Source of the DNA: Tepidiphilus sp.
GTDB taxonomy: Bacteria; Pseudomonadota; Gammaproteobacteria; Burkholderiales; Rhodocyclaceae
Length of the DNA stretch: 22,476 nucleotides
NCBI GenBank assembly: GCA_028684345.1
Contig: JAQUGB010000010.1
Location: forward strand, 1 to 22,476
Direction of reading: 5' to 3'
The notes below the pieces were generated by a model. The model saw nothing but the letters and a program-made list of their open reading frames with translations, ran no database searches and was not told where the DNA came from. Shown here piece after piece: positions 1 through 7,145 of the stretch (position 1 is the stretch's first letter; each line of letters starts with the position of its first letter). A program made the translations under genes and the position numbers.

Positions 1-86
1 TCCTTGCCGAGGATGTCGGTGAAACGGTAGTCCACGAAACGGGCTTCACTTTCGTGGATGAGCTTGAGGACGTCTTGGGCATTCAT
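1..86 (-). CDS. glnA: Glutamine synthetase type I, N-terminal fragment (runs off the window)
   Basis: Reading leftward from the ATG at 86-84, 28 complete codons are present before the window edge. They translate to MNAQDVLKLIHESEARFVDY followed by RFTDILGK. This matches the start of bacterial GlnA, where a helix of the type xxAxxVLxxI is followed by the conserved (K/R)FVDxRFTDxxGK strand. The enzyme condenses ammonia and glutamate to glutamine with ATP in the cytoplasm and works as a dodecamer. A GGAG at 98-95 sits eight bases before the ATG. A sigma-54 promoter and NtrC-type sites lie just upstream, which independently supports the call. About 440 residues, including the active site and any adenylylation tyrosine, are outside the window, so the subtype cannot be checked. 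Confidence 0.9.
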   Translation of the reverse strand, partial: MNAQDVLKLIHESEARFVDYRFTDILGK

Positions 87-124
87 CGGATCGACTCCGG
101 GTCAGGAAAAAGTGGAAGGATTTT

Positions 125-140
125 AGCAAGTGTCGTGCCA
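125..140 (-). promoter_or_regulatory. Sigma-54 (RpoN) promoter of glnA
   Basis: On the minus strand this reads TGGCACGACACTTGCT, a full match to the RpoN consensus TGGCACG-N4-TTGCW. The -24 GG is at 139-138 and the -12 GC at 127-126. Transcription should start near 114-115, giving a leader of about 28 bases before the glnA ATG at 86. RpoN promoters need an enhancer-bound activator, and NtrC-type sites lie about 97 and 129 bp upstream of the predicted start. Expression should therefore rise under nitrogen limitation. Confidence 0.9.
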
Positions 141-154
141 GCTTTTGGTTTGCC

Positions 155-1429
155 TCAAAGGGAGGCATTTCCGGCTGGAGGAGGGGGAGGAGGGACTTCG
201 TTTGCACTGATTTGGTGCAATTTTTCGCTTCCTGTGCCCGGTTCCGGTGCAAGCTCGACGAAGAGCCGCAGGGAAGCGAGGTCGGGATGGCGTTGGCGCA
301 GGGCGTCGAGCTGGGAGAAAAGGGCCGCACGGTCCGCGGCGAGCAGGGAAGGCGCGTGTTTGGCCGGAACCAGCAGGTCGAGATAGGTGCGCCCGCCGAG
401 ATAGTGCAGGACGATCCAGTCGGGCGAAGCGGCGGCGAAAGCCGGGAGCGCGCGCAGGTCCTGCACCACTTCGGTGCGGTCGGTGAGCGCCTGCAGCTGA
501 CCGGGCGGGCGGGTCGTGTCGTTTTCGTGATCGACGTGGATCAGCGCGTCGTCGAGGTTGGGGAAGCGGCCCTTGAGGCGGGCGAATACGGTATCGGCCA
601 CGCGGTGCCCTTCGGAGACCGACAGGCGGGGGGCGACCTGGATGTGCGCATCCACCAGGATGCGGTCGGCCATGCGCCGCGTGCGGATCTGGTGCAGATC
701 CTCGACGCCGGGGGTGGTGCGGATCGTCTCGGTCAGTCGGGCGACTTCTTCCGGCTCGAGCCCGGTGTCGACGAGCTCGCGCACCGCACGGTAGGCAAAG
801 CGCACTCCCATCGAGGCGATCATGAAGCCGACCAGCGCCGCCGCGAGCGGTTCGAGGAAGCGGTAGCCGGCAAGGCTGCCGCCGATGCCGATCGCCACGA
901 CGAGCGAGGAGGCGGCATCCGAGCGGGCGTGCCAGGCGGCGGCCTCCAGCACCTGCGCCTTGAGGGCGCGTCCGCGGCGGCGTAGCCAGTGGAACATGCC
1001 TTCCTTGGCGAGCAGGGTGATCACCGCCATGACGAGGGCGGGGATCTCGATCGGCGGGGCATGTTCGAGCGTCTGCAGTTTCATGCCCGCCGCCCACAGG
1101 AAGCCGCAGCCCACGCCCAGCAGCACCAGGCCGAGGATGAAACTGGCGAGAGTCTCGAAGCGTCCATGTCCATAAGGGTGTTCGGCATCGGGGGGCGCGC
1201 CGGCGCTTCGTCCTGCCCAGCTCACCATGGCGTCGGTGGAGAGGTCGGCGAGGGTATGGATCGCATCGGCCACGAGGCTGAATGCGTTGGCGGCCAGCCC
1301 GATGAGGATCTGCAATATGGCCAGGGTGGCGTTGATGGCCATGGCCGTGAAACTGGCGCGGGCGATGGCGTTGCCGCGCATCCGCGCTGCGTCGGGCGGT
1401 GGAGACGGTATACTAGGTTTGGAGCTCAT
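155..1429 (-). CDS. Cation diffusion facilitator family transporter with extra C-terminal domain
   Basis: The 424-residue protein is a CDF divalent-metal/proton antiporter of the inner membrane (FieF/ZitB-like; Zn, Fe, Co or similar). It has the six-helix membrane core (about residues 25-215). Metal-site residues are seen in ADAIHTLAD (D55, H58, D62) and in HARSD (H167-x3-D171), the counterpart of the FieF HxxxD site. A ZT-dimer cytoplasmic domain follows (about 220-302) and ends in DDALIHVDHE. CDF proteins usually stop near residue 300, but this one continues for about 120 residues. The tail repeats the same pattern (RTYLDLLVPAKHA...LRLFVELA) and ends in a proline run. No Shine-Dalgarno precedes the ATG at 1429. 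The ATG encoding M17 (MRGNAIARAS) is an alternative start and would free the divergent promoter region. The substrate metal cannot be told from sequence. Confidence 0.88.
   Translation of the reverse strand: MSSKPSIPSPPPDAARMRGNAIARASFTAMAINATLAILQILIGLAANAFSLVADAIHTLADLSTDAMVSWAGRSAGAPPDAEHPYGHGRFETLASFILGLVLLGVGCGFLWAAGMKLQTLEHAPPIEIPALVMAVITLLAKEGMFHWLRRRGRALKAQVLEAAAWHARSDAASSLVVAIGIGGSLAGYRFLEPLAAALVGFMIASMGVRFAYRAVRELVDTGLEPEEVARLTETIRTTPGVEDLHQIRTRRMADRILVDAHIQVAPRLSVSEGHRVADTVFARLKGRFPNLDDALIHVDHENDTTRPPGQLQALTDRTEVVQDLRALPAFAAASPDWIVLHYLGGRTYLDLLVPAKHAPSLLAADRAALFSQLDALRQRHPDLASLRLFVELAPEPGTGSEKLHQISANEVPPPPPPAGNASL
203..219 (-). promoter_or_regulatory. NtrC enhancer site (strong) for glnA
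   Basis: The plus strand reads TGCACTGATTTGGTGCA, which matches the NtrC consensus TGCAC-N7-GTGCA and extends to TTGCAC/GTGCAA (202-220). Its centre is near -97 relative to the predicted glnA start, a normal enhancer distance. It overlaps the last codons of the upstream cation-efflux gene, encoding the residues LHQISA, so the site is embedded in coding sequence. Confidence 0.85.
235..251 (-). promoter_or_regulatory. Second, weaker NtrC-like site
   Basis: The plus strand reads TGCCCGGTTCCGGTGCA. The right half GGTGCA is perfect and the left half TGCCC differs from TGCAC at one base. The centre is 32 bp, or three helical turns, from the strong site. The two strong sites at E. coli glnAp2 are spaced the same way, which suits cooperative NtrC binding. 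The site lies wholly inside the cation-efflux coding region. Confidence 0.55.
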
Positions 1430-1439
1430 GGAGGACGCC

Positions 1440-1892
1440 GTGGGAAATCTGCACGATATTCTAGCGCTTGCCGGCGAGCGCGCCGAGCGCTTCGGCCTGC
1501 CCTACGCCGGGGCTTTGACGCCCCCCGAGGCGTTTTTGGTGTGGCAAACGGCGCCCGGCGCGGTACTCGTCGATTGCCGTACCCGCGCCGAGTGGGATTG
1601 GGTAGGCCGTATTCCCGGTGCCGTGGAGATCGAATGGCTACACTATCCCGACTTGATGCCGAATCCCGATTTTGTCACCCACCTTCGTGCCCAGGTCGAC
1701 CCCGAGTCCTTGGTGATGTTCTTGTGTCGCTCGGGTGGCCGTTCCGATCAGGCGGCGCGTGTGGCTACGGCGGCCGGTTTTACTTCGTGTTACAACGTGC
1801 TCGAAGGCTTCGAGGGCGCGAAAGACGCCGCCGGCCATCGCGGCACGGTGGGCGGATGGAAGTTCCACGGTCTGCCGTGGGTGCAGAGTTGA
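1440..1892 (+). CDS. Rhodanese-like domain protein (single-domain sulfurtransferase)
   Basis: A single rhodanese domain of about 150 residues. VLVDCRTRAEWDWVGRIPGA is the conserved CH2A region, and the active-site loop is CRSGGRS, with the persulfide-forming cysteine and the arginine/serine cradle intact. It should move sulfane sulfur to a thiol acceptor in the cytoplasm; the acceptor is unknown. I chose the GTG at 1440 because GGAGG (1430-1434) lies five bases upstream. An ATG at 1428 in the same frame is possible but has a cramped Shine-Dalgarno and would overlap the divergent CDF start. A TATACT at 1409-1414 could be a -10 element. nadA begins 25 bases downstream on the same strand, so the two are probably co-transcribed. 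A role in iron-sulfur or persulfide supply for NadA is only inferred from adjacency. Confidence 0.85.
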   Translation: MGNLHDILALAGERAERFGLPYAGALTPPEAFLVWQTAPGAVLVDCRTRAEWDWVGRIPGAVEIEWLHYPDLMPNPDFVTHLRAQVDPESLVMFLCRSGGRSDQAARVATAAGFTSCYNVLEGFEGAKDAAGHRGTVGGWKFHGLPWVQS

Positions 1893-1917
1893 ATCACTAC
1901 CCTTTGGGAGGGAGGAG

Positions 1918-3030
1918 ATGACGACGGTCCTCGAGAAATCTTTGCCATTCGCGCCTTATGCCGCGATGAGCGACGAGCAGGCGCAGGAGCGCATCCTCGC
2001 GGCGCGCGCGCGGCTGGGCGAGGAGGCGGTGATCCTGTGCCACCACTATCAGCGCGCCGACGTCTATCGGCACGCCGATCTCACCGGCGATTCGCTCAAG
2101 CTCGCCCGGCTCGCCGCGCAGACTTCCTCGCGCTACATCGTTTTCTGCGGCGTGCATTTCATGGCCGAGGTGGCCGACATCCTGTCGCAGCCCGAGCAGG
2201 TGGCGATCCTGCCGGATCTGGCCGCCGGCTGCTCCATGGCCGACATGGCCGATCTCGCCAAGGTGACGCGTGCCTGGCGGGAACTGGGCGAAGTGCTCGA
2301 TGGCGATCCGGCCGAGGTCTATACGCCGGTCACCTATATCAATTCCGCGGCCGATCTCAAGGCTTTTTGCGGCCGCCACGGCGGCATCGTGTGCACCTCG
2401 ACCAACGCGCCGCACATCATGGAATGGGCTCTGGCGCGACGCCCCAAGCTCCTTTTCTTTCCCGACCAGCATCTGGGGCGCTGGACCGGCTATCGGCGAG
2501 GCATCCCGCTGGAAGACATGCTGGTGTGGGACCCCGACCTGCCTTATGGCGGCTTGACGCCGGAGCAGATCCGGCGGGCCTCCATCCTGCTGTGGAAAGG
2601 GCACTGCTCGGTGCACCAGATGTTCGGCAAGACGCAGATCGATCGCTGGCGGGCCAAGCATCCGCAGGGTCTGGTCATCTCGCACCCGGAGTGCGCGTTC
2701 GAGGTGTGCCTGGCTTCCGACTACGTCGGTTCGACCGAATTCATCCAGAGCACGATCCGCGCCGCGCCGGCGGGAACCGAATGGCTGGTGGGTACCGAGT
2801 TCAACCTGGTGAGCCGGCTCGCCGAGGAGATGGCGCCGCAGGGCAAGACCGTGCAGTTCATGGGCGGGGTGGTGTGCATGTGTTCGACGATGCAGCGCAT
2901 CGATCCGCAACACCTCGCCTGGACGCTCGACAATCTGGTTCAGGGGCAGGTGGTCAATCGCATCGCCGTGCCCGAGGAGACGGCCCGATGGGCGAAAGTG
3001 GCGCTGGAGCGGATGCTCTCGGCCACATGA
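1918..3030 (+). CDS. nadA: Quinolinate synthase NadA
   Basis: Condenses iminoaspartate (from NadB) with dihydroxyacetone phosphate to quinolinate, the second step of de novo NAD synthesis, using a [4Fe-4S] cluster. The 370-residue length fits the long bacterial form. Likely cluster ligands are C105 in GCSMADM, C259 in SHPEC, and C320 or C322 in VVCMCSTM. Other family blocks seen are ILCHHYQ, HFMAEVADIL, YINSAADLKA, FFPDQHLG, KGHCSVHQMF and VGTEFNLVSRL. The ATG at 1918 follows a purine-rich GGGAGGGAGGAG stretch, and the open frame upstream overlaps the rhodanese gene and is not used. The stop overlaps the start of the next gene (ATGA at 3027-3030), indicating translational coupling. No nadB or nadC lies in the window. 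Confidence 0.97.
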   Translation: MTTVLEKSLPFAPYAAMSDEQAQERILAARARLGEEAVILCHHYQRADVYRHADLTGDSLKLARLAAQTSSRYIVFCGVHFMAEVADILSQPEQVAILPDLAAGCSMADMADLAKVTRAWRELGEVLDGDPAEVYTPVTYINSAADLKAFCGRHGGIVCTSTNAPHIMEWALARRPKLLFFPDQHLGRWTGYRRGIPLEDMLVWDPDLPYGGLTPEQIRRASILLWKGHCSVHQMFGKTQIDRWRAKHPQGLVISHPECAFEVCLASDYVGSTEFIQSTIRAAPAGTEWLVGTEFNLVSRLAEEMAPQGKTVQFMGGVVCMCSTMQRIDPQHLAWTLDNLVQGQVVNRIAVPEETARWAKVALERMLSAT

Positions 3031-3881
3031 ACGTTCCGATGGTTGTAGAAAAACGGCAGAAACTCTGGGGGCGATGGCGCTCTTGGCTCGCGCCGTCGGA
3101 AAATCCGCGCCATCTCATTCCTGCCGGGGCGGCGTTGCGTGTGGTCAGCTACAACATCCACAAGGGCTGGGGTCCGCTCAACCGCCATCTGACCATCGCA
3201 GAGATGCGCGAGGCGCTGCATGGCCTCGACCCCGACCTCGTGCTGCTGCAGGAGGTCCAGGGAGTGCATATCGGGCACGCGCTGCGCCATGCTCACTGGC
3301 CGGCGCAGCCGCAGCATCACTATCTCGGGGCCGAACGCTGGCCCGAGCGCATCTACGGCGGCAACCGTTTCCACGAGCTGGGACATCACGGCAATGCGGT
3401 GCTATCGCGCTTTCCGGTCCAGGACTGGGCCAATCACGACGTCTCGGCCCACCGTTGGGAGAGCCGCGGCATCCTGCATTGCGCCGTCGCCTTGCCCAAC
3501 GGCATCGTCTTGCATGTCTTTTGCGTCCATCTTGGGCTGCGGGCCCGCTGGCGGAGGCAGCAGATCGAGCGGCTGCGTGAGCTGATCGCCGCCTTGCCGC
3601 CGCGCTCGCCGGTCGTCGTGGGAGGGGACTTCAACGACTGGGGTCGAGCGGCGGAAGAGCTCCTTGCTCTGCCCTTGGGCTTGCAAGATGCTTTTACCGC
3701 TGCCGGACGCCGCGCGCCGCCGCGAACCTATCCCGCGCGCGGTCTGGCGATCGGCCGGCTCGACCGGCTCTACGTGCGCGGCGGTACGGTGCATGAAGCG
3801 CACGTGCTGCGCGGGCGTCCTTGGTCGCGTCTCTCGGATCATCTCCCGCTCGTGGTCGACCTCGACCTGGACGTTCGATGA
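3027..3881 (+). CDS. Endonuclease/exonuclease/phosphatase family protein (YbhP-like)
   Basis: A 284-residue EEP-fold metal-dependent phosphodiesterase. The family residues are all present: SYNIHKG (N43), LLQEV (E76), HELGHHGNAVLSR, VFCVHLGL (H168), GGDFNDW (D201, N203), GRLDRLYV and LSDHLPL (D271, H272). A catalytically competent enzyme is expected, but the substrate (nucleic acid, phosphoinositide-like headgroup or other phosphoester) cannot be read from sequence. The start overlaps the nadA stop by four bases; an ATG four codons later is an alternative. A ClsB-type gene follows. In E. coli the EEP protein YbhP is likewise encoded beside clsB, so pairing with the cardiolipin synthase is a conserved arrangement and suggests a membrane phospholipid role. 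Confidence 0.9.
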   Translation: MNVPMVVEKRQKLWGRWRSWLAPSENPRHLIPAGAALRVVSYNIHKGWGPLNRHLTIAEMREALHGLDPDLVLLQEVQGVHIGHALRHAHWPAQPQHHYLGAERWPERIYGGNRFHELGHHGNAVLSRFPVQDWANHDVSAHRWESRGILHCAVALPNGIVLHVFCVHLGLRARWRRQQIERLRELIAALPPRSPVVVGGDFNDWGRAAEELLALPLGLQDAFTAAGRRAPPRTYPARGLAIGRLDRLYVRGGTVHEAHVLRGRPWSRLSDHLPLVVDLDLDVR

Positions 3882-3920
3882 GTGCGCCGTGCGGTTGCCT
3901 CCCCGCCTGAGGGCTCGCCG

Positions 3921-5105
3921 ATGGCCCTGGACTTCCTGCCCGGTAACCGTCTGGAACTGCTGGAGAACGGTGCGGAATTCTTCCCGGCGCTGCTGCAGGC
4001 GATCGATGAGGCCCGCGAGGAAGTGCAGCTCGAGACCTACATTTTCGAGTGCGACGAAATTGGCGAGGCGGTGCTCGCGGCGCTGGTCAGGGCAGTGGCC
4101 CGGGGCGTGCGCACTCGTCTCCTGGTCGATGGCTTCGGCAGCCGTGATTTTGTGCTGCAGCGGATGCACGGCGTGGCGGCCGCGGGCGTGGAGGTCGAAG
4201 TCTATCGCCCGCTGCGTGGCCCCTGGTTCATCCCCCGGCGCCATCGATTGCGGCGCCTGCACCGCAAGCTTGTCTGTTGCGACGGACGCGTCGCGTTCGT
4301 CGGCGGCATCAACATCCTCTCGGATTTCACTCGTCTGCCCGGGCGCCGGACCCGCCAACCGCGATGGGATTACGCCGTACGGATCGAGGGGCCGCTCGTG
4401 CGTCCGGTGCAGCAGGCGATGCGCCGTCTGTGGCGCCTGGTCTATTGGACCAACGTCAAGCGCCGTCCTCCCCCTGAGCCCCGCCTCGCCGGCCCGGGAC
4501 GGATCGAGCCGGTCGGGCCCCATCGCGCCGCCTTGGTGCTGCGCGACAACTGGCGCCATCGCCACGACATCGAGCATGCCTATCTGCAGATGCTCGCGCG
4601 CGCCCGCGAAGAGGTCTGGATCGCCTGCGCCTATTTCTTCCCCGGCAAGCGCTTTCGCCGGGCGCTCGCGGCCTGCACGGCGCGCGGCGTGCGGGTGCGC
4701 CTCGTCCTGCAGGGGCTGACTGACCATCCCATCCTGTCGCAGGCCACGCGCGCCCTCTATCCCTGGCTGCTGCGCCATGGCATCGAACTGTGGGAATATC
4801 ATGCCACCGAGATGCACGCCAAGGTGGCGGTGTTCGACGGTCGTTATTCCACGGTGGGCTCGAGCAACATCGATCCCTTCAGCCTCTTCATGGCGCGCGA
4901 GGCCAACGTCTGGGTGGATGACCCGGGGTTCAGCACAGATCTGCGTGCACGGATCGAGCGGCACGTGGCGCAGGGCGCGGTGCGGCTCGACGAAGAGGGG
5001 TTCGCGCGGCTGCCCCGCTGGCGCAAGGCTTTGAGCTGGGTGGTGCTCGGCTGGGTGCGCCTCATCATCGGCTGGGCAGGCTACACGCGCGACATGGAAG
5101 GCTGA
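3921..5105 (+). CDS. clsB: Cardiolipin synthase, ClsB type (phospholipase D family)
   Basis: A two-domain phospholipase D-fold enzyme that makes cardiolipin from phosphatidylglycerol and a second phospholipid at the inner membrane. Both HKD motifs are intact: H114-K116-D121 in HRKLVCCDGRVAFVGGIN and H299-K301-D306 in HAKVAVFDGRYSTVGSSNID. The length (394 residues) and the lack of N-terminal transmembrane helices fit ClsB rather than ClsA. A short hydrophobic C-terminal segment (LSWVVLGWVRLIIGW) may aid membrane association. I chose the ATG at 3921, with GAGG eight bases upstream. A GTG at 3882, directly after the EEP stop, would add 13 residues that do not look conserved. It is the last gene of the rhodanese-nadA-EEP-clsB run. 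Confidence 0.92.
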   Translation: MALDFLPGNRLELLENGAEFFPALLQAIDEAREEVQLETYIFECDEIGEAVLAALVRAVARGVRTRLLVDGFGSRDFVLQRMHGVAAAGVEVEVYRPLRGPWFIPRRHRLRRLHRKLVCCDGRVAFVGGINILSDFTRLPGRRTRQPRWDYAVRIEGPLVRPVQQAMRRLWRLVYWTNVKRRPPPEPRLAGPGRIEPVGPHRAALVLRDNWRHRHDIEHAYLQMLARAREEVWIACAYFFPGKRFRRALAACTARGVRVRLVLQGLTDHPILSQATRALYPWLLRHGIELWEYHATEMHAKVAVFDGRYSTVGSSNIDPFSLFMAREANVWVDDPGFSTDLRARIERHVAQGAVRLDEEGFARLPRWRKALSWVVLGWVRLIIGWAGYTRDMEG

Positions 5106-5111
5106 GGCTGG

Positions 5112-5117
5112 TATCAT
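5112..5117 (+). promoter_or_regulatory. Possible promoter -10 element for the rhamnose operon
   Basis: TATCAT (5112-5117) lies in the 39-base gap between clsB and rfbB, with GCGACA 17 bases upstream as a weak -35. It sits about 28 bases before the rfbB ATG. The same TATCAT hexamer occurs ahead of mlaF. The support is only moderate; read-through from clsB is also possible. Confidence 0.3.
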
Positions 5118-5144
5118 CGCTTTTTTCCGTGAACACGACCGATC

Positions 5145-6227
5145 ATGACGATCCTCGTGACCGGCGGCGCCGGTTTCATCGGCAGCAACTTCGTGCTCGA
5201 CTGGCTCGCGCGCCACGACGAACTCCTCGTCAATCTCGACGCCCTCACCTATGCCGGCAACCTGGAGAACCTCGCCGCGCTCGAGGGTGATCCGCGCCAC
5301 GTCTTCGTGCACGGCGACATCGCCGATCGAGACCTCGTGCGCTCTCTGCTCGAACGGTACCGGGTGCGCGCCGTGGTGCATTTCGCCGCCGAATCGCACG
5401 TCGACCGTTCCATCCACGGGCCCGAGGCCTTTGCGCGCACCAACGTGCTGGGCACCTTGCGGCTGCTGGAGGCGGCGCGCGCGCATTGGGAGCACCTGGC
5501 CGAGCCCGAGCGCTCGGCCTTTCGCTTCATCAACGTTTCCACCGACGAAGTCTATGGCTCGCTCGGCCCGGACGATCCGCCCTTCACCGAGACCACGCCC
5601 TACGCGCCCAATTCGCCTTACGCGGCGAGCAAGGCCGGGGCGGACCATTTCGTGCGCGCCTTCCATCACACCTACGGACTGCCGACGATCACGACGAACT
5701 GCTCCAACAACTACGGTCCCTACCAGTTTCCGGAAAAGCTCATCCCGCTGTGCCTGACGCGCGCGCTCGCCGGCGAGCCGCTGCCGATCTACGGCGACGG
5801 CCGTCAGGTGCGCGACTGGCTCTACGTGGGCGATCACACCGCGGCGCTCGGGCGCGTGCTGGAGGCGGGCCGGCCGGGGCAGACCTACAACATCGGCGGC
5901 TGGAACGAACGCACCAACCTCGAAGTGGTGCATACCTTGTGCCGCTGGCTCGACGCGCTCGCGCCGCGCGCCGACGGCCGCTCGTACGCCGAGCAGATCA
6001 CCTTCGTCGCCGACCGTCCAGGGCACGACCGGCGCTACGCGATCGACGCGCGCAAAATCGAGCGCGAGCTCGGCTGGCGGCCGGCCGAGACCTTCGACAC
6101 CGGCATCGAGAAGACGGTGCGCTGGTACCTCGCGCACCGCGACTGGGTCGAGCACGTCACTTCCGGCGCGTATCGCGAGTGGCTGTCGCGCCACTACGGC
6201 GCGTCCTTGCAGGCGAAGGCGCAATGA
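5145..6227 (+). CDS. rfbB: dTDP-glucose 4,6-dehydratase
   Basis: Second enzyme of dTDP-L-rhamnose synthesis: converts dTDP-glucose to dTDP-4-keto-6-deoxyglucose with bound NAD+. It is an extended short-chain dehydrogenase of 360 residues. The Rossmann motif TGGAGFIGSNF is at residues 6-16. The dehydratase signature STDEVYG supplies T133, D134 and E135, and YAASK supplies Y159 and K163. Family blocks HFAAESHVDRSI, NCSNNYGPYQFPEKLIP and GDGRQVRDWLYV are intact. It opens the rfbBDAC operon; its stop overlaps the rfbD start by four bases. The product feeds rhamnose-containing O-antigen, exopolysaccharide or rhamnolipid synthesis, but no glycosyltransferase lies nearby to say which. Confidence 0.97.
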   Translation: MTILVTGGAGFIGSNFVLDWLARHDELLVNLDALTYAGNLENLAALEGDPRHVFVHGDIADRDLVRSLLERYRVRAVVHFAAESHVDRSIHGPEAFARTNVLGTLRLLEAARAHWEHLAEPERSAFRFINVSTDEVYGSLGPDDPPFTETTPYAPNSPYAASKAGADHFVRAFHHTYGLPTITTNCSNNYGPYQFPEKLIPLCLTRALAGEPLPIYGDGRQVRDWLYVGDHTAALGRVLEAGRPGQTYNIGGWNERTNLEVVHTLCRWLDALAPRADGRSYAEQITFVADRPGHDRRYAIDARKIERELGWRPAETFDTGIEKTVRWYLAHRDWVEHVTSGAYREWLSRHYGASLQAKAQ

Positions 6228-7135
6228 GCGAGGCACCCATCCTCTTGCTGGGGGGAAGCGGCCAGCTCGGCTGGGCGCTCGCCCCTCGCCTGGCGCTGCA
6301 AGCCCCGCTCGTCGCGCCTTCGCACGCCGAGCTCGATCTCGGCGATGCGGCGGCGCTGCGCGCGCGGCTCGACGCCCTGCGCCCGCAGGTCATCGTCAAT
6401 GCCGCGGCCTACACTGCCGTGGATCAGGCCGAGACGGAAACGGCGCTCGCCTGGCGGCTCAACGCCGAGGTGCCCGGCGAGATCGCCCGCTGGGCGGCGG
6501 CGCACGGGGCGTGGCTGGTGCACTATTCCACCGACTACGTCTTCGACGGCACGGGGAGCCGCCCCTGGCGCGAGGACGACGCGCCCAGGCCGGTGAACGC
6601 CTACGGCCGCAGCAAGCGTGCCGGCGAAGCATTCGTGCTCGAAAGCGGCGCCCGTGCGCTCATTCTGCGGGTGAGCTGGCTCTACGGGCTGCACGGAGCC
6701 AATTTCCTCAAAACCATGCTGCGCCTGGGCGCGAGCCGACCCGTGGTGCGCGTGGTGGCCGACCAGGTGGGCGCACCCACCGGCACCGGGCTCGTTGCCG
6801 AGGTGAGCGCCGAGCTCGTGCGGCGGCTGCGCAGCCAGCCCGACGCCTGCCCCGTCGGGCTCTACCACCTCGCGCCCACCGGTGAGGTCAGCTGGTACGA
6901 CTACGCCGCCTTCGTTTTCGAGTGTGCGCGCGCGGCCGGCTGGCCACTCGTGCTCGAGCACCTCGAGCCGATCGCCAGCGCCGACTATCCGACCGCGGCC
7001 CCGCGCCCGGCCAATTCCCGGCTCGACACCACGCGGCTTGCCACCACCTTCGGCCTGCGGCTGCCGCCCTGGCAGGACGAGGTGGCGCGCACCGTGGCCG
7101 TGCTCGCCGAGCCGCTGTCCCTTCTTCCCCATTGA
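6224..7135 (+). CDS. rfbD: dTDP-4-dehydrorhamnose reductase
   Basis: Last enzyme of the pathway: reduces dTDP-4-keto-L-rhamnose to dTDP-L-rhamnose with NAD(P)H. The 303-residue protein has an N-terminal GGSGQLGWAL nucleotide-binding loop (G10, G13, G16), the block VNAAAYTAVDQAE, the STDYVFDG motif, and the catalytic pair Y127-x3-K131 in AYGRSK. The C-terminal region holds RPANSRLDTTRL, typical of RmlD. The ATG lies in the four-base overlap with the rfbB stop. The larger open frame that begins upstream runs over rfbB and is spurious. rfbA follows after ten bases. Confidence 0.96.
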   Translation: MSEAPILLLGGSGQLGWALAPRLALQAPLVAPSHAELDLGDAAALRARLDALRPQVIVNAAAYTAVDQAETETALAWRLNAEVPGEIARWAAAHGAWLVHYSTDYVFDGTGSRPWREDDAPRPVNAYGRSKRAGEAFVLESGARALILRVSWLYGLHGANFLKTMLRLGASRPVVRVVADQVGAPTGTGLVAEVSAELVRRLRSQPDACPVGLYHLAPTGEVSWYDYAAFVFECARAAGWPLVLEHLEPIASADYPTAAPRPANSRLDTTRLATTFGLRLPPWQDEVARTVAVLAEPLSLLPH

Positions 7136-7145
7136 CGCATCCGCC

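Noticed and set aside
3882..3920. GTG start for the cardiolipin synthase directly after the EEP stop
   Set aside because: The added 13 residues are not family-like, and the ATG at 3921 has a better Shine-Dalgarno (GAGG, eight-base spacing).
3402..6236. A 944-residue minus-strand open frame across EEP, clsB and rfbB
   Set aside because: It is a high-GC shadow frame opposite three secure genes; the sequence is rich in Arg/His/Ala/Pro with no domain-like pattern.
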